This document shows, one piece after another, positions 20,763-29,925 of a stretch of 64,000 bases of DNA (position 1 is its first letter; each line of letters opens with the position of its first letter). The position numbers were made by a program, and so were the translations under genes. This stretch comes from Palsa-504 sp963753195 (GTDB lineage Bacteria; Actinomycetota; Actinomycetes; Streptosporangiales; Streptosporangiaceae). The notes beneath the pieces were generated by a model. That model saw nothing but the letters and a program-made list of their open reading frames with translations, was not told the origin of the DNA and ran no database searches. Where the stretch lies: contig CAVWBH010000004.1 in the NCBI GenBank assembly GCA_963753195.1, positions 407,364 to 471,363 of the forward strand, given 5' to 3'.

Positions 20763-22514
20763 TCACAGCTGGGGGCCGAGCCCGCCGCTATCGCCCGCAG
20801 ACGGAGTCGGACTCGAGGACGCGGACGGGCTGCTGCTGGGCGTGGTGGACGGAGACGCAGGCGGCGATGCCCCGTTCTGGACGAAGATGGTGACCGTCGA
20901 TCCCTTGGCCGCCGTGCCGGTCGCGGCCGGCTGCTGCGAGAACACGGTGCCGTTGGCGTACTGGGCCGGGCCGCTGCCCGGCTGGACGCTGACGGCGAAG
21001 CCGGCCGTGGTCAGGATCTGGCTGGCGGTCTGCTGCGAATCGCCGATCACCGAGGGCACCGGCACGGCGCCGCCGGAAACGGTGATCGTCACCGTGGAGC
21101 CCGGTGGGGCGGTGCCTCCGCTCGGATTCTGGCTGACCACCGTGCCCGAGGGCTGGGTGGACGTCGGGTCGGACTTGACCGAGACATTAAAGCCCTTGGC
21201 CTGCAGCGCGGCCGCCGCCGTGCCCTCCTGCTGGCCCACCACGCTGGGCACCGCGACCGGCGCCGCTCCCGTGGAGACATACAGCGTCACCAGGGTATTC
21301 GCGGCGACATTATTGCCCTGAGGCGGATTGGAGCTGACCACGAGGCCCTTAGCCACGCTGCTGCTCGACTCGTCGACCACGGCCGAGCGCAATTTCGCGG
21401 CGCTGATGTCTCGCTGCGCCTGGGCTACGGGCAGGTTGTTGACCAGCGGTACCGACGTGGTCTTGCTCCCGGCGAGCAGGTAGTAGCCCACGCCGATGAC
21501 GACCCCGAGGACCAGCACCAGCCCCAGCACCCACGGAATCCACCGGTGCCCGCCGCCGCGACGGCCCTGGTCGTAGTCATAATCAGCCACCGGGGGGATG
21601 GCCGACGTCGGGTCGCTGCTCAGCCGCGTGCCCTGGTACATGTCCGCCCTGGTCGGCGGGGCGGCCGCCACGGGCAGGCCGGACGCGGCGCGCTGCAGGT
21701 CGGCACGCATGTCGGCGGCCGTCTGGTACCTGTCCGCGGGGGACTTGGCCATCGCCTTCAGCACGATCGCATCGGCCCACGGCGGGACATCCGGGTCGAC
21801 CCGGGACGGCGGGACCGGGTTCTCCCGGACATGCTGGTAGGCGATCGCCACCGGGGAATCACCGGTGAACGGGGGCCGGCCGGTGAGCAGTTCGTACAGC
21901 AGGCAGCCGGTCGAGTACAGGTCGCTGCGGGAATCGACCCGCTCGCCCCGCGCCTGCTCCGGCGACAGGTACTGGGCGGTGCCGATCACCTGGGCCGTCT
22001 GGGTCATGGTGGCCTGAGCGTCGCTCATCGCGCGGGCGATGCCGAAGTCCATGACCTTGATGTCGCCGTTGCGGGTCACCATCACGTTGCCCGGTTTGAT
22101 GTCCCGGTGCACGATGCCGGCCTGGTGGCTGTAGTCCAGGGCCCGCAGCACGCCGTCGATGATCTCCAGCGACCGCTCCGGCAGCAGCCGGTGGCCGTCC
22201 TGCAACAGGTCACGCACCGTGCGGCCGTCGACGAACTCCATCACGATGTACGGGATGGGAGTACCGGTCGCCATGTCCTCGCCGGTGTCGTAGACGGCCA
22301 CGATGTTCGGGTGGTTCAGCGAGGCGGCCGACTGGGCCTCACGGCGGAACCTGGCCTGGAATATCTGATCCCTGGCCAGGTCAGCGCGCAGTGTCTTGAT
22401 CGCGACGATCCGGTCCAGCCGGATGTCGCGTGCGCGGTACACCTCCGCCATGCCGCCGCGCCCGACGACGCCGTCGAGCTCGTAGCGGCCGCCGAGTAGA
22501 CGGGGCTGTGTCAT
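20763..22514 (-). CDS. pknB: Serine/threonine protein kinase with PASTA domains, PknB-like
   Basis: A 583-residue membrane kinase. The kinase domain (residues ~11-275) shows GRGGMAEVY, the VAIKTL lysine, HRDIKPGNVMV, DFGIARAM and an activation loop with TMTQTAQVIGTAQYLSPEQ whose threonines are probable autophosphorylation sites. A juxtamembrane linker, one helix (WIPWVLGLVLVLGVVIGVGYYLL) and three PASTA repeats follow. The end is a Ser/Pro-rich tail. PASTA domains sense peptidoglycan fragments; Mycobacterium PknB has four, so one is missing here. ATG 22514 immediately precedes TQPRLLGGRYEL. It is the last gene of the kinase/cell-wall operon. Confidence 0.95.
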   Translation of the reverse strand: MTQPRLLGGRYELDGVVGRGGMAEVYRARDIRLDRIVAIKTLRADLARDQIFQARFRREAQSAASLNHPNIVAVYDTGEDMATGTPIPYIVMEFVDGRTVRDLLQDGHRLLPERSLEIIDGVLRALDYSHQAGIVHRDIKPGNVMVTRNGDIKVMDFGIARAMSDAQATMTQTAQVIGTAQYLSPEQARGERVDSRSDLYSTGCLLYELLTGRPPFTGDSPVAIAYQHVRENPVPPSRVDPDVPPWADAIVLKAMAKSPADRYQTAADMRADLQRAASGLPVAAAPPTRADMYQGTRLSSDPTSAIPPVADYDYDQGRRGGGHRWIPWVLGLVLVLGVVIGVGYYLLAGSKTTSVPLVNNLPVAQAQRDISAAKLRSAVVDESSSSVAKGLVVSSNPPQGNNVAANTLVTLYVSTGAAPVAVPSVVGQQEGTAAAALQAKGFNVSVKSDPTSTQPSGTVVSQNPSGGTAPPGSTVTITVSGGAVPVPSVIGDSQQTASQILTTAGFAVSVQPGSGPAQYANGTVFSQQPAATGTAAKGSTVTIFVQNGASPPASPSTTPSSSPSASSSPTPSAGDSGGLGPQL

Positions 22515-22554
22515 GTCTCGCACTCTGCCAAACCACCCTGCGTATCGCCAGTAA

Positions 22555-22974
22555 CTAAGGCGCCGCCGACGACGACGACGAGGAAGAACTCGCCGACGCC
22601 GACGCCGACGCCGATGAAGAGGCACTTGCCGATGTTGAGCTGCTCGCCGAAGAGGTAGGGCTCGTCGACGATGGTGATGTCTTGGGTGAAGATGTGGGTC
22701 TGGATGTCTTCGTCGGTTTAGGGCTAGCCGTGGTAGCGGCCACCGTTGATGGCTGTTCCACCGTACTAGGAGTTGGCCTGGTCGTGCCGGGATGACTGCT
22801 GCGCGGCGATGGAGTCCCGGCCGACGAGCTGATGTGCTGCACCGTGTTGTTGCCGCTCTCTCCGCTGGTCTGGCCGTGCAGATGACCGCTGAGATACAGG
22901 CCGGCGGCGGCCGCGAAGGCGCACAGCACCGCGGTCAGGCCGGCCGTCGCCCAGCGGCGGCGGCCGGGCGGGCG
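22555..22974 (-). other. Out-of-frame membrane segment and Ser/Thr-rich tail belonging to PknA
   Basis: Reading the minus strand in the frame that ends at TAG 22555-22557 gives GPRPPGRRRRWATAGL-type basic residues, a hydrophobic helix (AVLCAFAAAAGLYLSG) and a ~100-residue Ser/Thr/Ala/Pro tail with long Ser-Ala runs. This is just what should follow the kinase domain of PknA. However, the kinase frame stops at 22935, and this segment is in the -1 frame relative to it. A start at GTG 22929 would truncate the helix, so it is unlikely to be a separate gene. A lost or gained base in the GC-rich stretch 22935-23000 is the simplest explanation. Confidence 0.65.
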
Positions 22975-23930
22975 CGGGCCCGGGCCGCCGGCCGGTAGTC
23001 GTCCCCGAGCAGGGGGCCCGCGGGCCCGGCGGGCAGGTCGGCTCGGGTGACTCCCGCGAAGTCAGCCCCGGCGAGCTCGCCCGCCCGGGCGACGTCGCCC
23101 AGGGCCAGGGACTCCCGCAGCTGGTCCGCGCGGTCGGCCACCGCCCGGGCGCTCGCCGGGCGCTCAGCGGGGGTCTTGGCCAGCATGTCGTAGACCAGAT
23201 CGGCGACCGGCGGGGGCACGTCGGGCGGCAGCGCCGGCACCGGCGCGTGCTTGTGCGCGAAGGCGATGGCCAGCGGCTCACGAGCAGTGAACGGTACGTG
23301 CCCGGCCAGGCATTCGTACGCGACCACGCCGAGGGAGTAGATGTCGGAGGAGGAGTCCACCGGCGCGCCGGTAGCCTGCTCCGGCGAGACGTACATGGCC
23401 GTGCCCATGACCATGCCGGTCTCGGTCAGGTGCGCGGCCTGCGCGGCGAGTGCCGCGGTGGCGATCCCGAAGTCAGTGATCTTCGTGGTGCCGCCGGCCG
23501 CGACGAGCAGGTTACCCGGCTTGATATCGCGGTGCACGATGCCGGCCTGGTGCGCGGCGTCGAGCGCCCGCGCCGCCTGGCTGATGATGTCCAAGGTGGC
23601 GTCGGGAGACAGGCGGCCCGCCCGGGCCAGGATCGCGGCCAGCGGCTCGCCCCGGACCAGTTCCATGACCAGGTACGCGCCGCCGAACTCGGCCGACTCG
23701 CCGTAGTCGTAGACCCGGGCGATGCCCGGATGGGACAGGCTGGCCGTGTACCGGGCCTCAGCCCGGAACCGGGCCAGGAACGCCTCGTCACCCGCCCGCC
23801 CGGTAGGCAGCAGTTTCACCGCGACGGTCCGGTTGAGCAGCGAGTCCTCGCCGCGCCACACCTCTCCCATGCCGCCGGTCGCTATCCGGTCGGTCAACCG
23901 GTAGCGGCCCGCCAGCAGGTAATCGGTCAC
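22935..23930 (-). CDS. pknA: Serine/threonine protein kinase PknA-like, C-terminus frameshifted
   Basis: 331 residues in frame. The kinase domain (residues ~6-265) shows ATGGMGEVWRG, the VAVKLL lysine, HRDIKPGNLLV, DFGIATAAL and TGMVMGTAMYVSPEQ. It runs out in a GC-rich linker and stops at 22935 without a transmembrane helix. PknA normally has one, and a helix plus tail are encoded immediately downstream in the -1 frame. The gene order with pbpA upstream and pknB downstream identifies it as pknA. GTG 23930 lies 4 bases after the pbpA stop. If the frameshift is real, the kinase would be soluble. Confidence 0.85.
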   Translation of the reverse strand: MTDYLLAGRYRLTDRIATGGMGEVWRGEDSLLNRTVAVKLLPTGRAGDEAFLARFRAEARYTASLSHPGIARVYDYGESAEFGGAYLVMELVRGEPLAAILARAGRLSPDATLDIISQAARALDAAHQAGIVHRDIKPGNLLVAAGGTTKITDFGIATAALAAQAAHLTETGMVMGTAMYVSPEQATGAPVDSSSDIYSLGVVAYECLAGHVPFTAREPLAIAFAHKHAPVPALPPDVPPPVADLVYDMLAKTPAERPASARAVADRADQLRESLALGDVARAGELAGADFAGVTRADLPAGPAGPLLGDDYRPAARARARPAAAAGRRPA

Positions 23931-23934
23931 CTTA

Positions 23935-25416
23935 TTATTTCCCCAGGGTGGCCAGGTAGGCCTTAATGACCTGGACTGCGATGGGAGCAGCTGCGGTCGC
24001 CCCGTAGCCGCCACCCTGAATAATGACGCCGACGGCGATCTGCGGGTTGTCGTACGGTGCATAAGAGGTGAAGACGGCGTCGTTGAGCCCGGTGTTGTTC
24101 ACGCCGTTCTGCGCGGTACCCGTCTTGCCGGCCATCGTGAAGCCGACCGCCGCGGTATTGAAGGCATTCGCCGTGCCATCGGAGTCCTGGACCACGGCGA
24201 GCATCATCTGTCCCAGGTCAGCGGCTACGGTGGGCGAGACCGCCTGGCTCAGCTGCTTCGAGCTCGTCGTGTCCACCGTGCTGAGGTCACTGGCGGTCAC
24301 CTGCTTGACCAGGTACGGCGTCATCAGCTTGCCGCCGTCGGCGACGCCCGCCGAGAACATGGCCTCCTGCAGCGGGGTCACCGTGTCGCTGTACTGCCCG
24401 ATGGCCGAGAACGCGGTCAGCGCCTTGCTCGGCGGGATCACGTAGTTGCTCGGCGTCACCGGCATCGGGATCTTCAGGGTCTTGTCGTTCATGCCGAATA
24501 GCTCGGCAAAGTTGTTGAGCGCCGGGCCGCCGAGGGTCATGCCGATGCTGCCGAAGGTGGTGTCGCACGACTGGGCGAAGGCGGTGATCAGCTGGGTCTG
24601 GCCGCCGCCGTTCCCGCACACCTCCCCGTCGTTGTTGGTCAGGATATGGGTCGTCTGCGGCAGCGTCAGCTGCGTGGGCGAGTAGACGCTGGTCTGGGGG
24701 TTGCTGTTCGGGTTACTGGCGAGATACCCCGAGCTGGTCACGATCTTGAACGTGGAGCCGGGCGGCCAGGTGTAGTTGATGGCCCGGTTCAGCAGCGGGT
24801 TGCCTGCCTGCTTGAGCAGCGCCTCGTCGGCCGCGTTGAGCTGCTTGCCGTCGTGGGTGGCCAGCACGTTGGGGTCGTAGCTCGGGTACGAGGCCATGGC
24901 CAGGATCGCGCCGGTCCGCGGATCCAGCGCGACGACCGCGCCCGGCTTGCCGCCGGTGCCCGCCTGCAGCGCGTTCCAGGCCGCGTTCTGGGCCTTGGAG
25001 TTGATCGTGACGGTGACGTTGGCGCCCTTGCGCGGCTTGCCGGTGAGCAGGTCGATGAAGTTCCGGACCGTCAGCGAGGAATCGCTGCCGTTCAGCACGG
25101 AGTTCTCGTAGTACTCGATGCCGCTCTGGCTGTACAGGGTGCTGTAGCCGGTCACCGGGGCATACTCCGGGCCGTAAGGGTATTTGCGCTGGTACTTGTA
25201 GATGTCGTTGCTCGGCGTGGACTCGGCGATGGTCACGCCGTCGGAGGTGAGGATGCTGCCGCGCTGGTAGGCGAACTGCGCCTCGAAGGCGCGCGCGTTG
25301 TTCGGCTTGGTGGCCAGGCTGGCCGGCTGAAAGCCCTGCAGGTAGTTGATGTTGACCAGCAGCAGCACGAACATCACCAGGATGGCGATCGATATCCGGC
25401 GCAGCGCGCGGTTCAA
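23935..25416 (-). CDS. pbpA: Class B penicillin-binding protein, PbpA-like transpeptidase
   Basis: A 493-residue PBP. A short cytoplasmic N-terminus (MNRALRRISI) precedes one membrane anchor (residues ~9-28), the dimerisation domain and the transpeptidase domain. The active-site serine lies in PPGSTFKIVTS (SxxK), a second motif is near AQSCDTTFGS, and the third is AGKTGTAQN (KTG). It cross-links peptidoglycan; in mycobacteria PbpA acts in septation and is controlled by PknA/PknB. It starts with TTG 25416, overlapping the rodA stop by 4 bases (TTGA). It forms a cognate glycosyltransferase-transpeptidase pair with RodA. Confidence 0.95.
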   Translation of the reverse strand: MNRALRRISIAILVMFVLLLVNINYLQGFQPASLATKPNNARAFEAQFAYQRGSILTSDGVTIAESTPSNDIYKYQRKYPYGPEYAPVTGYSTLYSQSGIEYYENSVLNGSDSSLTVRNFIDLLTGKPRKGANVTVTINSKAQNAAWNALQAGTGGKPGAVVALDPRTGAILAMASYPSYDPNVLATHDGKQLNAADEALLKQAGNPLLNRAINYTWPPGSTFKIVTSSGYLASNPNSNPQTSVYSPTQLTLPQTTHILTNNDGEVCGNGGGQTQLITAFAQSCDTTFGSIGMTLGGPALNNFAELFGMNDKTLKIPMPVTPSNYVIPPSKALTAFSAIGQYSDTVTPLQEAMFSAGVADGGKLMTPYLVKQVTASDLSTVDTTSSKQLSQAVSPTVAADLGQMMLAVVQDSDGTANAFNTAAVGFTMAGKTGTAQNGVNNTGLNDAVFTSYAPYDNPQIAVGVIIQGGGYGATAAAPIAVQVIKAYLATLGK

Positions 25417-26834
25417 TTGAGCGTCACGACCTGCGTCAGCCCCTCCTCCTGGATCGGCCGCGGCGGCGGGCGGCGGGCGGCGTCACTGATCCGGGCCAGC
25501 ATCGCGATGAGGATCCAGCTCGCCACCAGCGAGGATCCGCCCTGCGACAGGAACGGGGTGGTGATACCGGTCAGCGGGATGAGCCGGGTCACTCCGCCGA
25601 CGATCACGAAGACCTGCAGCGCGAGCATGAACGACAGGCCACCCGCCAGCAGCTTGGAGAACGGGTCCTTGACCAGCATCGCGGTGCGCAGCCCGCGCTG
25701 CACGATCAGCCCGTAGATCAGCAGGATGGCCATGAGCCCGGCCAGGCCCAGCTCCTCACCGAAGGCGGTGAACACCAGGTCGCTCTGGACCAGGGGCGTG
25801 ATGTACGGCTGGCCGCCGCCGAGGCCCTTGCCGAGCAGCCCGCCGCTCCCCATCCCGTACAGGCCCTGGACGAGCTGGTAGGCGCTATGGCTCGGGTTCT
25901 GCCCGCTGAACGGGTGCAGCCAGATGGTGAACCGCTCGCCGACGTGGGCGAACAGCTTGCTCGCGGCGAACGCGCCCGCCACGAACATGACGAAGCCGAG
26001 CAGCAGCCACGACGTCCGGGACGTCGCGATGTACAGCATGGCCACGAACAGGCCCATGAATACCGCGCTGGTCCCCACGTCGCTTTCGAAGACCAGCAGC
26101 AGCAGGCTGGTGGCCCAGATGACCAGGATCGGGCCCAGGTCGCGGGCCCGCGGCAGGTCGATGCCGAGCACCCGGCGGCCGGCCAGGGCCAGCACGTCCC
26201 GCTTGGCGACCAGGTAGCCGGCGAAGGAGACGGCCAGCGCCAGCTTGGCGAACTCCTCGGGCTGGATGGTGAACGTGCCGAGCCGGATCTGGATCTTCGC
26301 CCCGAAGACCTCGCTGATCGAGGCAGGCAGCAGCGCGGGCAGGGCCAGCAGCACCAGCCCGGCGACGCCGAGGGTATAGGTGTAGCGCTGCAGCACCCGG
26401 GGCTCGCGGATCAGGGCCAGGACCGCGACGAAGCACGCGACGCCGATGGCGGTGTACAGGATCTGGATACCGGTCGCGGACGGGCTCAGCGGCGTGGAGA
26501 GCAGGCTGCCTTGCGCGGCCAGCCGGTAGGTCATCACGATGCCCAGGCCGTTCAGCAGGGCCGCGAGCGGCAGCAGCAGCGGGTCCGCCCACGGGGCGAG
26601 CCTGCGCACGGCCAGGTGGCCGACGAGGGTGATGATGGCGAAGGCGCCCAGGTATTCCGCCAGCGACGAGGGCAGCTTGCCCGTCAGGCTGTAACCCACG
26701 TTCGCGAACGCGAACGCGACCAGCGCGAACGCGAAGACGAGCATGATCAGCTCAGTCCGCCGCCTGCTCCGTGCCGCCGGGATCAGCGGGCCGTCGGGAT
26801 CGACGGCCGGCGTCGGGGCCGTGATGCTGCTCAC
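25413..26834 (-). CDS. rodA: SEDS-family peptidoglycan glycosyltransferase RodA/FtsW
   Basis: A 473-residue polytopic protein with about twelve membrane helices. Late motifs include FESDVGTSAVFMGLFVAMLY, HPFSGQNPSHSAYQLVQGLYGMGSGGLLGKGLGGGQ and DLVFTAFGEELGLAGLM, and it ends with LIPLTGITTPFLSQGGSSL. These are the conserved SEDS segments that bind lipid II and polymerise glycan strands. GTG 26834 lies 37 bases after the pstP stop. Its stop overlaps pbpA. Confidence 0.95.
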   Translation of the reverse strand: MSSITAPTPAVDPDGPLIPAARSRRRTELIMLVFAFALVAFAFANVGYSLTGKLPSSLAEYLGAFAIITLVGHLAVRRLAPWADPLLLPLAALLNGLGIVMTYRLAAQGSLLSTPLSPSATGIQILYTAIGVACFVAVLALIREPRVLQRYTYTLGVAGLVLLALPALLPASISEVFGAKIQIRLGTFTIQPEEFAKLALAVSFAGYLVAKRDVLALAGRRVLGIDLPRARDLGPILVIWATSLLLLVFESDVGTSAVFMGLFVAMLYIATSRTSWLLLGFVMFVAGAFAASKLFAHVGERFTIWLHPFSGQNPSHSAYQLVQGLYGMGSGGLLGKGLGGGQPYITPLVQSDLVFTAFGEELGLAGLMAILLIYGLIVQRGLRTAMLVKDPFSKLLAGGLSFMLALQVFVIVGGVTRLIPLTGITTPFLSQGGSSLVASWILIAMLARISDAARRPPPRPIQEEGLTQVVTLN

Positions 26835-26871
26835 CGGGACCTCACCGCGTCCCGCGGGCCCCCCGCCCCGG

Positions 26872-28401
26872 TCAAGCTGACCCCGGGGCGGCCGACGGCA
26901 GGGCGCCGGCCGGGACGCCGAACGCCCCGGGCGGCGGGCACATCGCCGGGGGCGGAGCGGGCTGCGGGCCGGGCTTGGGGATGCTGGCCGTCGGTTTCTT
27001 CAGCTTCTTGGCCTGGGCCACGGCGGCGTTGTACTCGTCCTCCGCAGCCTTCCAGCTCGCGAGAGCGGCGTACGCGTCCCGGCAGCTGTCCACGCCGGCC
27101 TGGATGTTCCCCACCGTCTGGCGGACCTGGTTCAGGCTGCCCGTGCTGTAGTTGGTCTTCACCGTCTGCTGGTAGTTCGACGGGACCTGGGACAGCGGGA
27201 TCCCGGTCAGCTGATAGGGGCTGGACCAGCTGAAGCCGGCGATGCGCTGGCTGATGCCGCGGTAGATGACGACCTGGCCGTTGCTGTTCGTGCCGACGTA
27301 ATACTGTCCCTGGCTCACCCGCCAGAAGACGTAGCCGCCGCCGATGACGACCGCCACGAGCACCACGAGCGCGGTGGTCACGATCGGCCAGCGGCGGCGG
27401 CCCGAACCGCTGGATCGCCGGGGCTGCGCCCGGTGGCTGCGCCTGGCCTCTCGCGCCCGGGGATCGGCGCCGTTCTCGCTCACCGTCAGCGGCATGACGG
27501 CGGAGGTCATCAGCGGGTCCAGGTCGTCGACCGCCGGCTGGGGCGCGGTCCGCCCGTGATCCTCGTCGTGGTCGGTGAAGCCGCGCAACGGCCCGGTGCC
27601 GTCGGCCAGCCCGGGGTCGGTCATGCTCGCCGCGGCCCCGGCCAGCACCGGAGTGGTCGTCAGCGGCAGCCGGGTGGTGGCGGTGTCCACCACGTCCGCG
27701 ACGATGCAGGTGATGTTGTCGGGACCGCCGCCGTGGATCGCGAGCTCGATCAGCTGGCGGGTGGCGGCATCGGGATCCTCGATGGTCGCCAGCGTGTCCC
27801 GCAGCGTCTCGTCGCTGACCACGCCGGACAGGCCGTCGGAGCACAGCAGGTAGCGGTCGCCCGCCTGGCTGTCGTGTACGGACAGGTCGGGCTCCGCGGC
27901 CGACCTGCCGTCCAGCGCGCGCAGCAGCAGCGACCGCTGGGGGTGCGTGGACACGTCGTCCGCGCTGATCCGGCCCTCGTCGACCAGCGACTGCACCAGC
28001 GTGTGGTCGTGAGTGATCTGGTAGAGCTCGCCGTCGCGTAGCAGGTAGCCGCGCGAATCCCCGATGTGGCAGATGGCCGCGTGCCCGTCGGACCACAGCA
28101 GGGCGGTCAGCGTGGTGCCCATGCCTTCGACGGCTGGGTTGGCCAGGATCTTTTCCTGCAGCTTGGCGTTGGCGGCGATGACCGCCGACGAGAGCGCCTC
28201 CAGCATGTCGCCGCCGGGCTCGACGGAGTCAAGCTGCGCCATGGACTCGATGGTCAGGGCGCTGGCCACCTCGCCTGCCGCGTGCCCGCCCATCCCGTCG
28301 GCCACCGCGAGCAGGCGCGGTCCCGCGTACGCCGAGTCCTCGTTTCCCTCGCGGAGGAGGCCGACGTCAGAACGTACCGCGTAGCGGAGTTCAAGTGTCA
28401 T
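26872..28401 (-). CDS. pstP: PP2C-family Ser/Thr phosphatase PstP
   Basis: A 509-residue protein. The N-terminal PP2C domain (residues ~1-240) carries the metal-binding and catalytic motifs LREGNEDSAYAG, AVADGMGGHAAGE, CHIGDSRGYLL, LLCSDGLSGVVSDE and GGGPDNITCI. A linker, one membrane helix (IVTTALVVLVAVVIGGGYVF) and a ~190-residue extracellular domain ending in a Pro/Ala-rich tail follow. PstP dephosphorylates PknA/PknB and their cell-wall substrates. ATG 28401 overlaps the fhaB stop by 4 bases (ATGA). Confidence 0.95.
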   Translation of the reverse strand: MTLELRYAVRSDVGLLREGNEDSAYAGPRLLAVADGMGGHAAGEVASALTIESMAQLDSVEPGGDMLEALSSAVIAANAKLQEKILANPAVEGMGTTLTALLWSDGHAAICHIGDSRGYLLRDGELYQITHDHTLVQSLVDEGRISADDVSTHPQRSLLLRALDGRSAAEPDLSVHDSQAGDRYLLCSDGLSGVVSDETLRDTLATIEDPDAATRQLIELAIHGGGPDNITCIVADVVDTATTRLPLTTTPVLAGAAASMTDPGLADGTGPLRGFTDHDEDHGRTAPQPAVDDLDPLMTSAVMPLTVSENGADPRAREARRSHRAQPRRSSGSGRRRWPIVTTALVVLVAVVIGGGYVFWRVSQGQYYVGTNSNGQVVIYRGISQRIAGFSWSSPYQLTGIPLSQVPSNYQQTVKTNYSTGSLNQVRQTVGNIQAGVDSCRDAYAALASWKAAEDEYNAAVAQAKKLKKPTASIPKPGPQPAPPPAMCPPPGAFGVPAGALPSAAPGSA

Positions 28402-28889
28402 CTGCGCAGTTCCAGGACGGTCTTACCGATGCGGATCGGCACGCCCAGCGGAACGGGCGTCGGGCGCGTCACCTTCTGCCGGTCCAGGTAGGTGCCGTTA
28501 GTCGAGCCGAGATCCTCGACGATCCACTGACCGTCCTGCGGGAAGATACGGGCATGTCGGCTTGAAGCGTAGTCGTCGTTCAGGACCAGCGTGGCATCAT
28601 TGGCCCGCCCCAGCGTGATCTGCTGCTGAGCCAGGTCCAAGCTGGTGCCCTTCAGCGTGCCGGCCGTCACCACCAGGAAGCGCGGTGAGCCGCGGCCGGG
28701 CCGCTGCGGCTTGGCCGGGCGGGCCTGACGAGGCGGCCGGGCGGTCTGGGGCTGGCGGCCCCGGCTGCGCCGCGGCGTGGTGGCCGATCCGAGCAGGTCG
28801 GTGCGCACCACCCCGATCGCCGCGATGACGAACAGCCACAGCACGGCCAGGAAAGCCACCCTGATGATGGTGAGGGAAAGCTCGCTCAT
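28398..28889 (-). CDS. fhaB: FHA-domain membrane protein FhaB
   Basis: A 163-residue protein. An N-terminal membrane helix (IIRVAFLAVLWLFVIAAIGVV), a basic Arg/Pro/Gln-rich linker and a C-terminal FHA domain are seen, with the phosphothreonine-binding pattern ITLGRANDATLVLNDDYASSRHARI and EDLGSTNGTYLD. It reads phosphothreonines made by PknA/PknB and in mycobacteria links them to FtsZ/FtsQ. It sits between fhaA (35-base gap) and pstP (overlap), as in Mycobacterium and Streptomyces. Confidence 0.93.
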   Translation of the reverse strand: MSELSLTIIRVAFLAVLWLFVIAAIGVVRTDLLGSATTPRRSRGRQPQTARPPRQARPAKPQRPGRGSPRFLVVTAGTLKGTSLDLAQQQITLGRANDATLVLNDDYASSRHARIFPQDGQWIVEDLGSTNGTYLDRQKVTRPTPVPLGVPIRIGKTVLELRR

Positions 28890-28924
28890 CGGTGCTCACT
28901 CATCTGGGGCCACGTCCCCGAGCG

Positions 28925-29716
28925 TCAGTAGCTGCCTGGATAACCACTGCCCTGGCCGTCCTGGCGGCGGTCCTGGCGGAAGACCAGCGTAGTGCGGCCC
29001 AGCGAGATCGAAGTGCCGTCGCTGAGCGCGACCCGCCGGACCGGCTGGCCGTTGACGAACGTGCCGTTGGTCGAGTCCAGGTCGGCCAGGACGACCTGGT
29101 CGGTCTCCACGCGCAGCTCGGCGTGGTGCCGGGACACCCCGGGGTCGACCAGGCGCAGGTCACAGTCCGTGCCCCGGCCGAGCAGCGTCACCGGGGTCTG
29201 CAGCTCGTAGGTGTGCTGGTTGTCCCCGGCCCCGGGAGCGCCGGGCACGGAGACGAGCAGCCGGGGATGGCCGGGGAAGCCGCGCCCGCCGGGCCGCGGC
29301 AGGTCACTGGCCGGCAGCCTGATCTCGCCGCCCTCGATGGTCGAGCCGCGGATCACGCCGGAGCGGATCCGGAACGTTCCGGTGGTCATGTCGGGCACGC
29401 CCTCGAACCGCATGCGCACCGGGCCCACGAACGAGTACCCCTGCTCCTTGGCGTAGTCCCGGGCCAGGTTGGCGAGCTCGACACCCAGGCTCTCGGCGTA
29501 CACATCGAGACGGTCATGGTCGCTCTCGGCGAGCTCCACCACGAAGTCGTTCGGCACCAGGGTGCGGCCCTTCGCCACGATGGCGGCCCGGTCGTCCATC
29601 TCCCGCTGCACCGCGCTAGCCACCTCGACGGGCTGCAGTTCTGACCTGAAGGCGCGCGCGAAGGCCCCCTCCACCATGCCTTCGAGCCGTCGCTCAAAGC
29701 GCTGCAGGACTCCCAA
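28925..29716 (-). CDS. fhaA: FhaA: DUF3662 plus FHA domain
   Basis: A 263-residue protein. The N-terminal DUF3662 region (MGVLQRFERRLEGMVEGAFARAF...) is followed by a Gly/Pro-rich linker and a C-terminal FHA domain (VTLLGRGTDCDLRLVDPGVSRHHAEL, DLDSTNGTFVNG). The linker is shorter than in Mycobacterium FhaA. It recruits phosphorylated partners, such as the pseudokinase domain of MviN, to regulate peptidoglycan synthesis. The TTG start at 29716 is supported by GGGAGGTGG about 5 to 8 bases upstream. It is the first gene of the kinase/cell-wall operon. Confidence 0.93.
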   Translation of the reverse strand: MGVLQRFERRLEGMVEGAFARAFRSELQPVEVASAVQREMDDRAAIVAKGRTLVPNDFVVELAESDHDRLDVYAESLGVELANLARDYAKEQGYSFVGPVRMRFEGVPDMTTGTFRIRSGVIRGSTIEGGEIRLPASDLPRPGGRGFPGHPRLLVSVPGAPGAGDNQHTYELQTPVTLLGRGTDCDLRLVDPGVSRHHAELRVETDQVVLADLDSTNGTFVNGQPVRRVALSDGTSISLGRTTLVFRQDRRQDGQGSGYPGSY

Positions 29717-29802
29717 CGTGCCACCTCCCTTCCCGTCTCATCCACCCGATCGTATCCGGGGCGCGGCAGCGCTCGGGGTCGTGCTAATCTACTCGTTGCC
29801 CG

Positions 29803-29885
29803 GGGCGGGTGGCGGAACGGCAGACGCGCACGGTTCAGGTCCGTGTGTCCGAAAGGACGTGAGGGTTCAAATCCCTCCTCGCCCA
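29803..29885 (+). tRNA. tRNA-Leu (anticodon CAG)
   Basis: Acceptor GGGCGGG pairs with CTCGCCC (one G-U). The anticodon stem is CACGG/CCGTG with loop TTCAGGT, so the anticodon is CAG (reads CUG). There is a long variable arm (TGTCCGAAAGGACGT), and the T-arm is GAGGG-TTCAAAT-CCCTC. The discriminator is A; CCA is not encoded. It is divergent from fhaA, 86 bases away. Confidence 0.95.
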
Positions 29886-29925
29886 CTCATTTTCCCGCTG
29901 GTGCGGCGTGGTCCGCGGCCGGCGG

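Noticed and set aside
20763..22625. N-terminal Arg-rich extension of PknB (37 residues)
   Set aside because: It overlaps the PknA tail region and precedes the canonical MTQPRLLGGRYEL start; low-complexity Arg runs are the antisense-phase image of Ser/Ala codons.
29386..29886. Minus-strand ORF with EGFEPSRPFGHTDLNRARLPFRHPP
   Set aside because: This is translated antisense of tRNA-Leu, a well-known false protein signature. The same applies to GRGIRTHGDVAATMVFKTIAIGH over tRNA-Ser at 38725.
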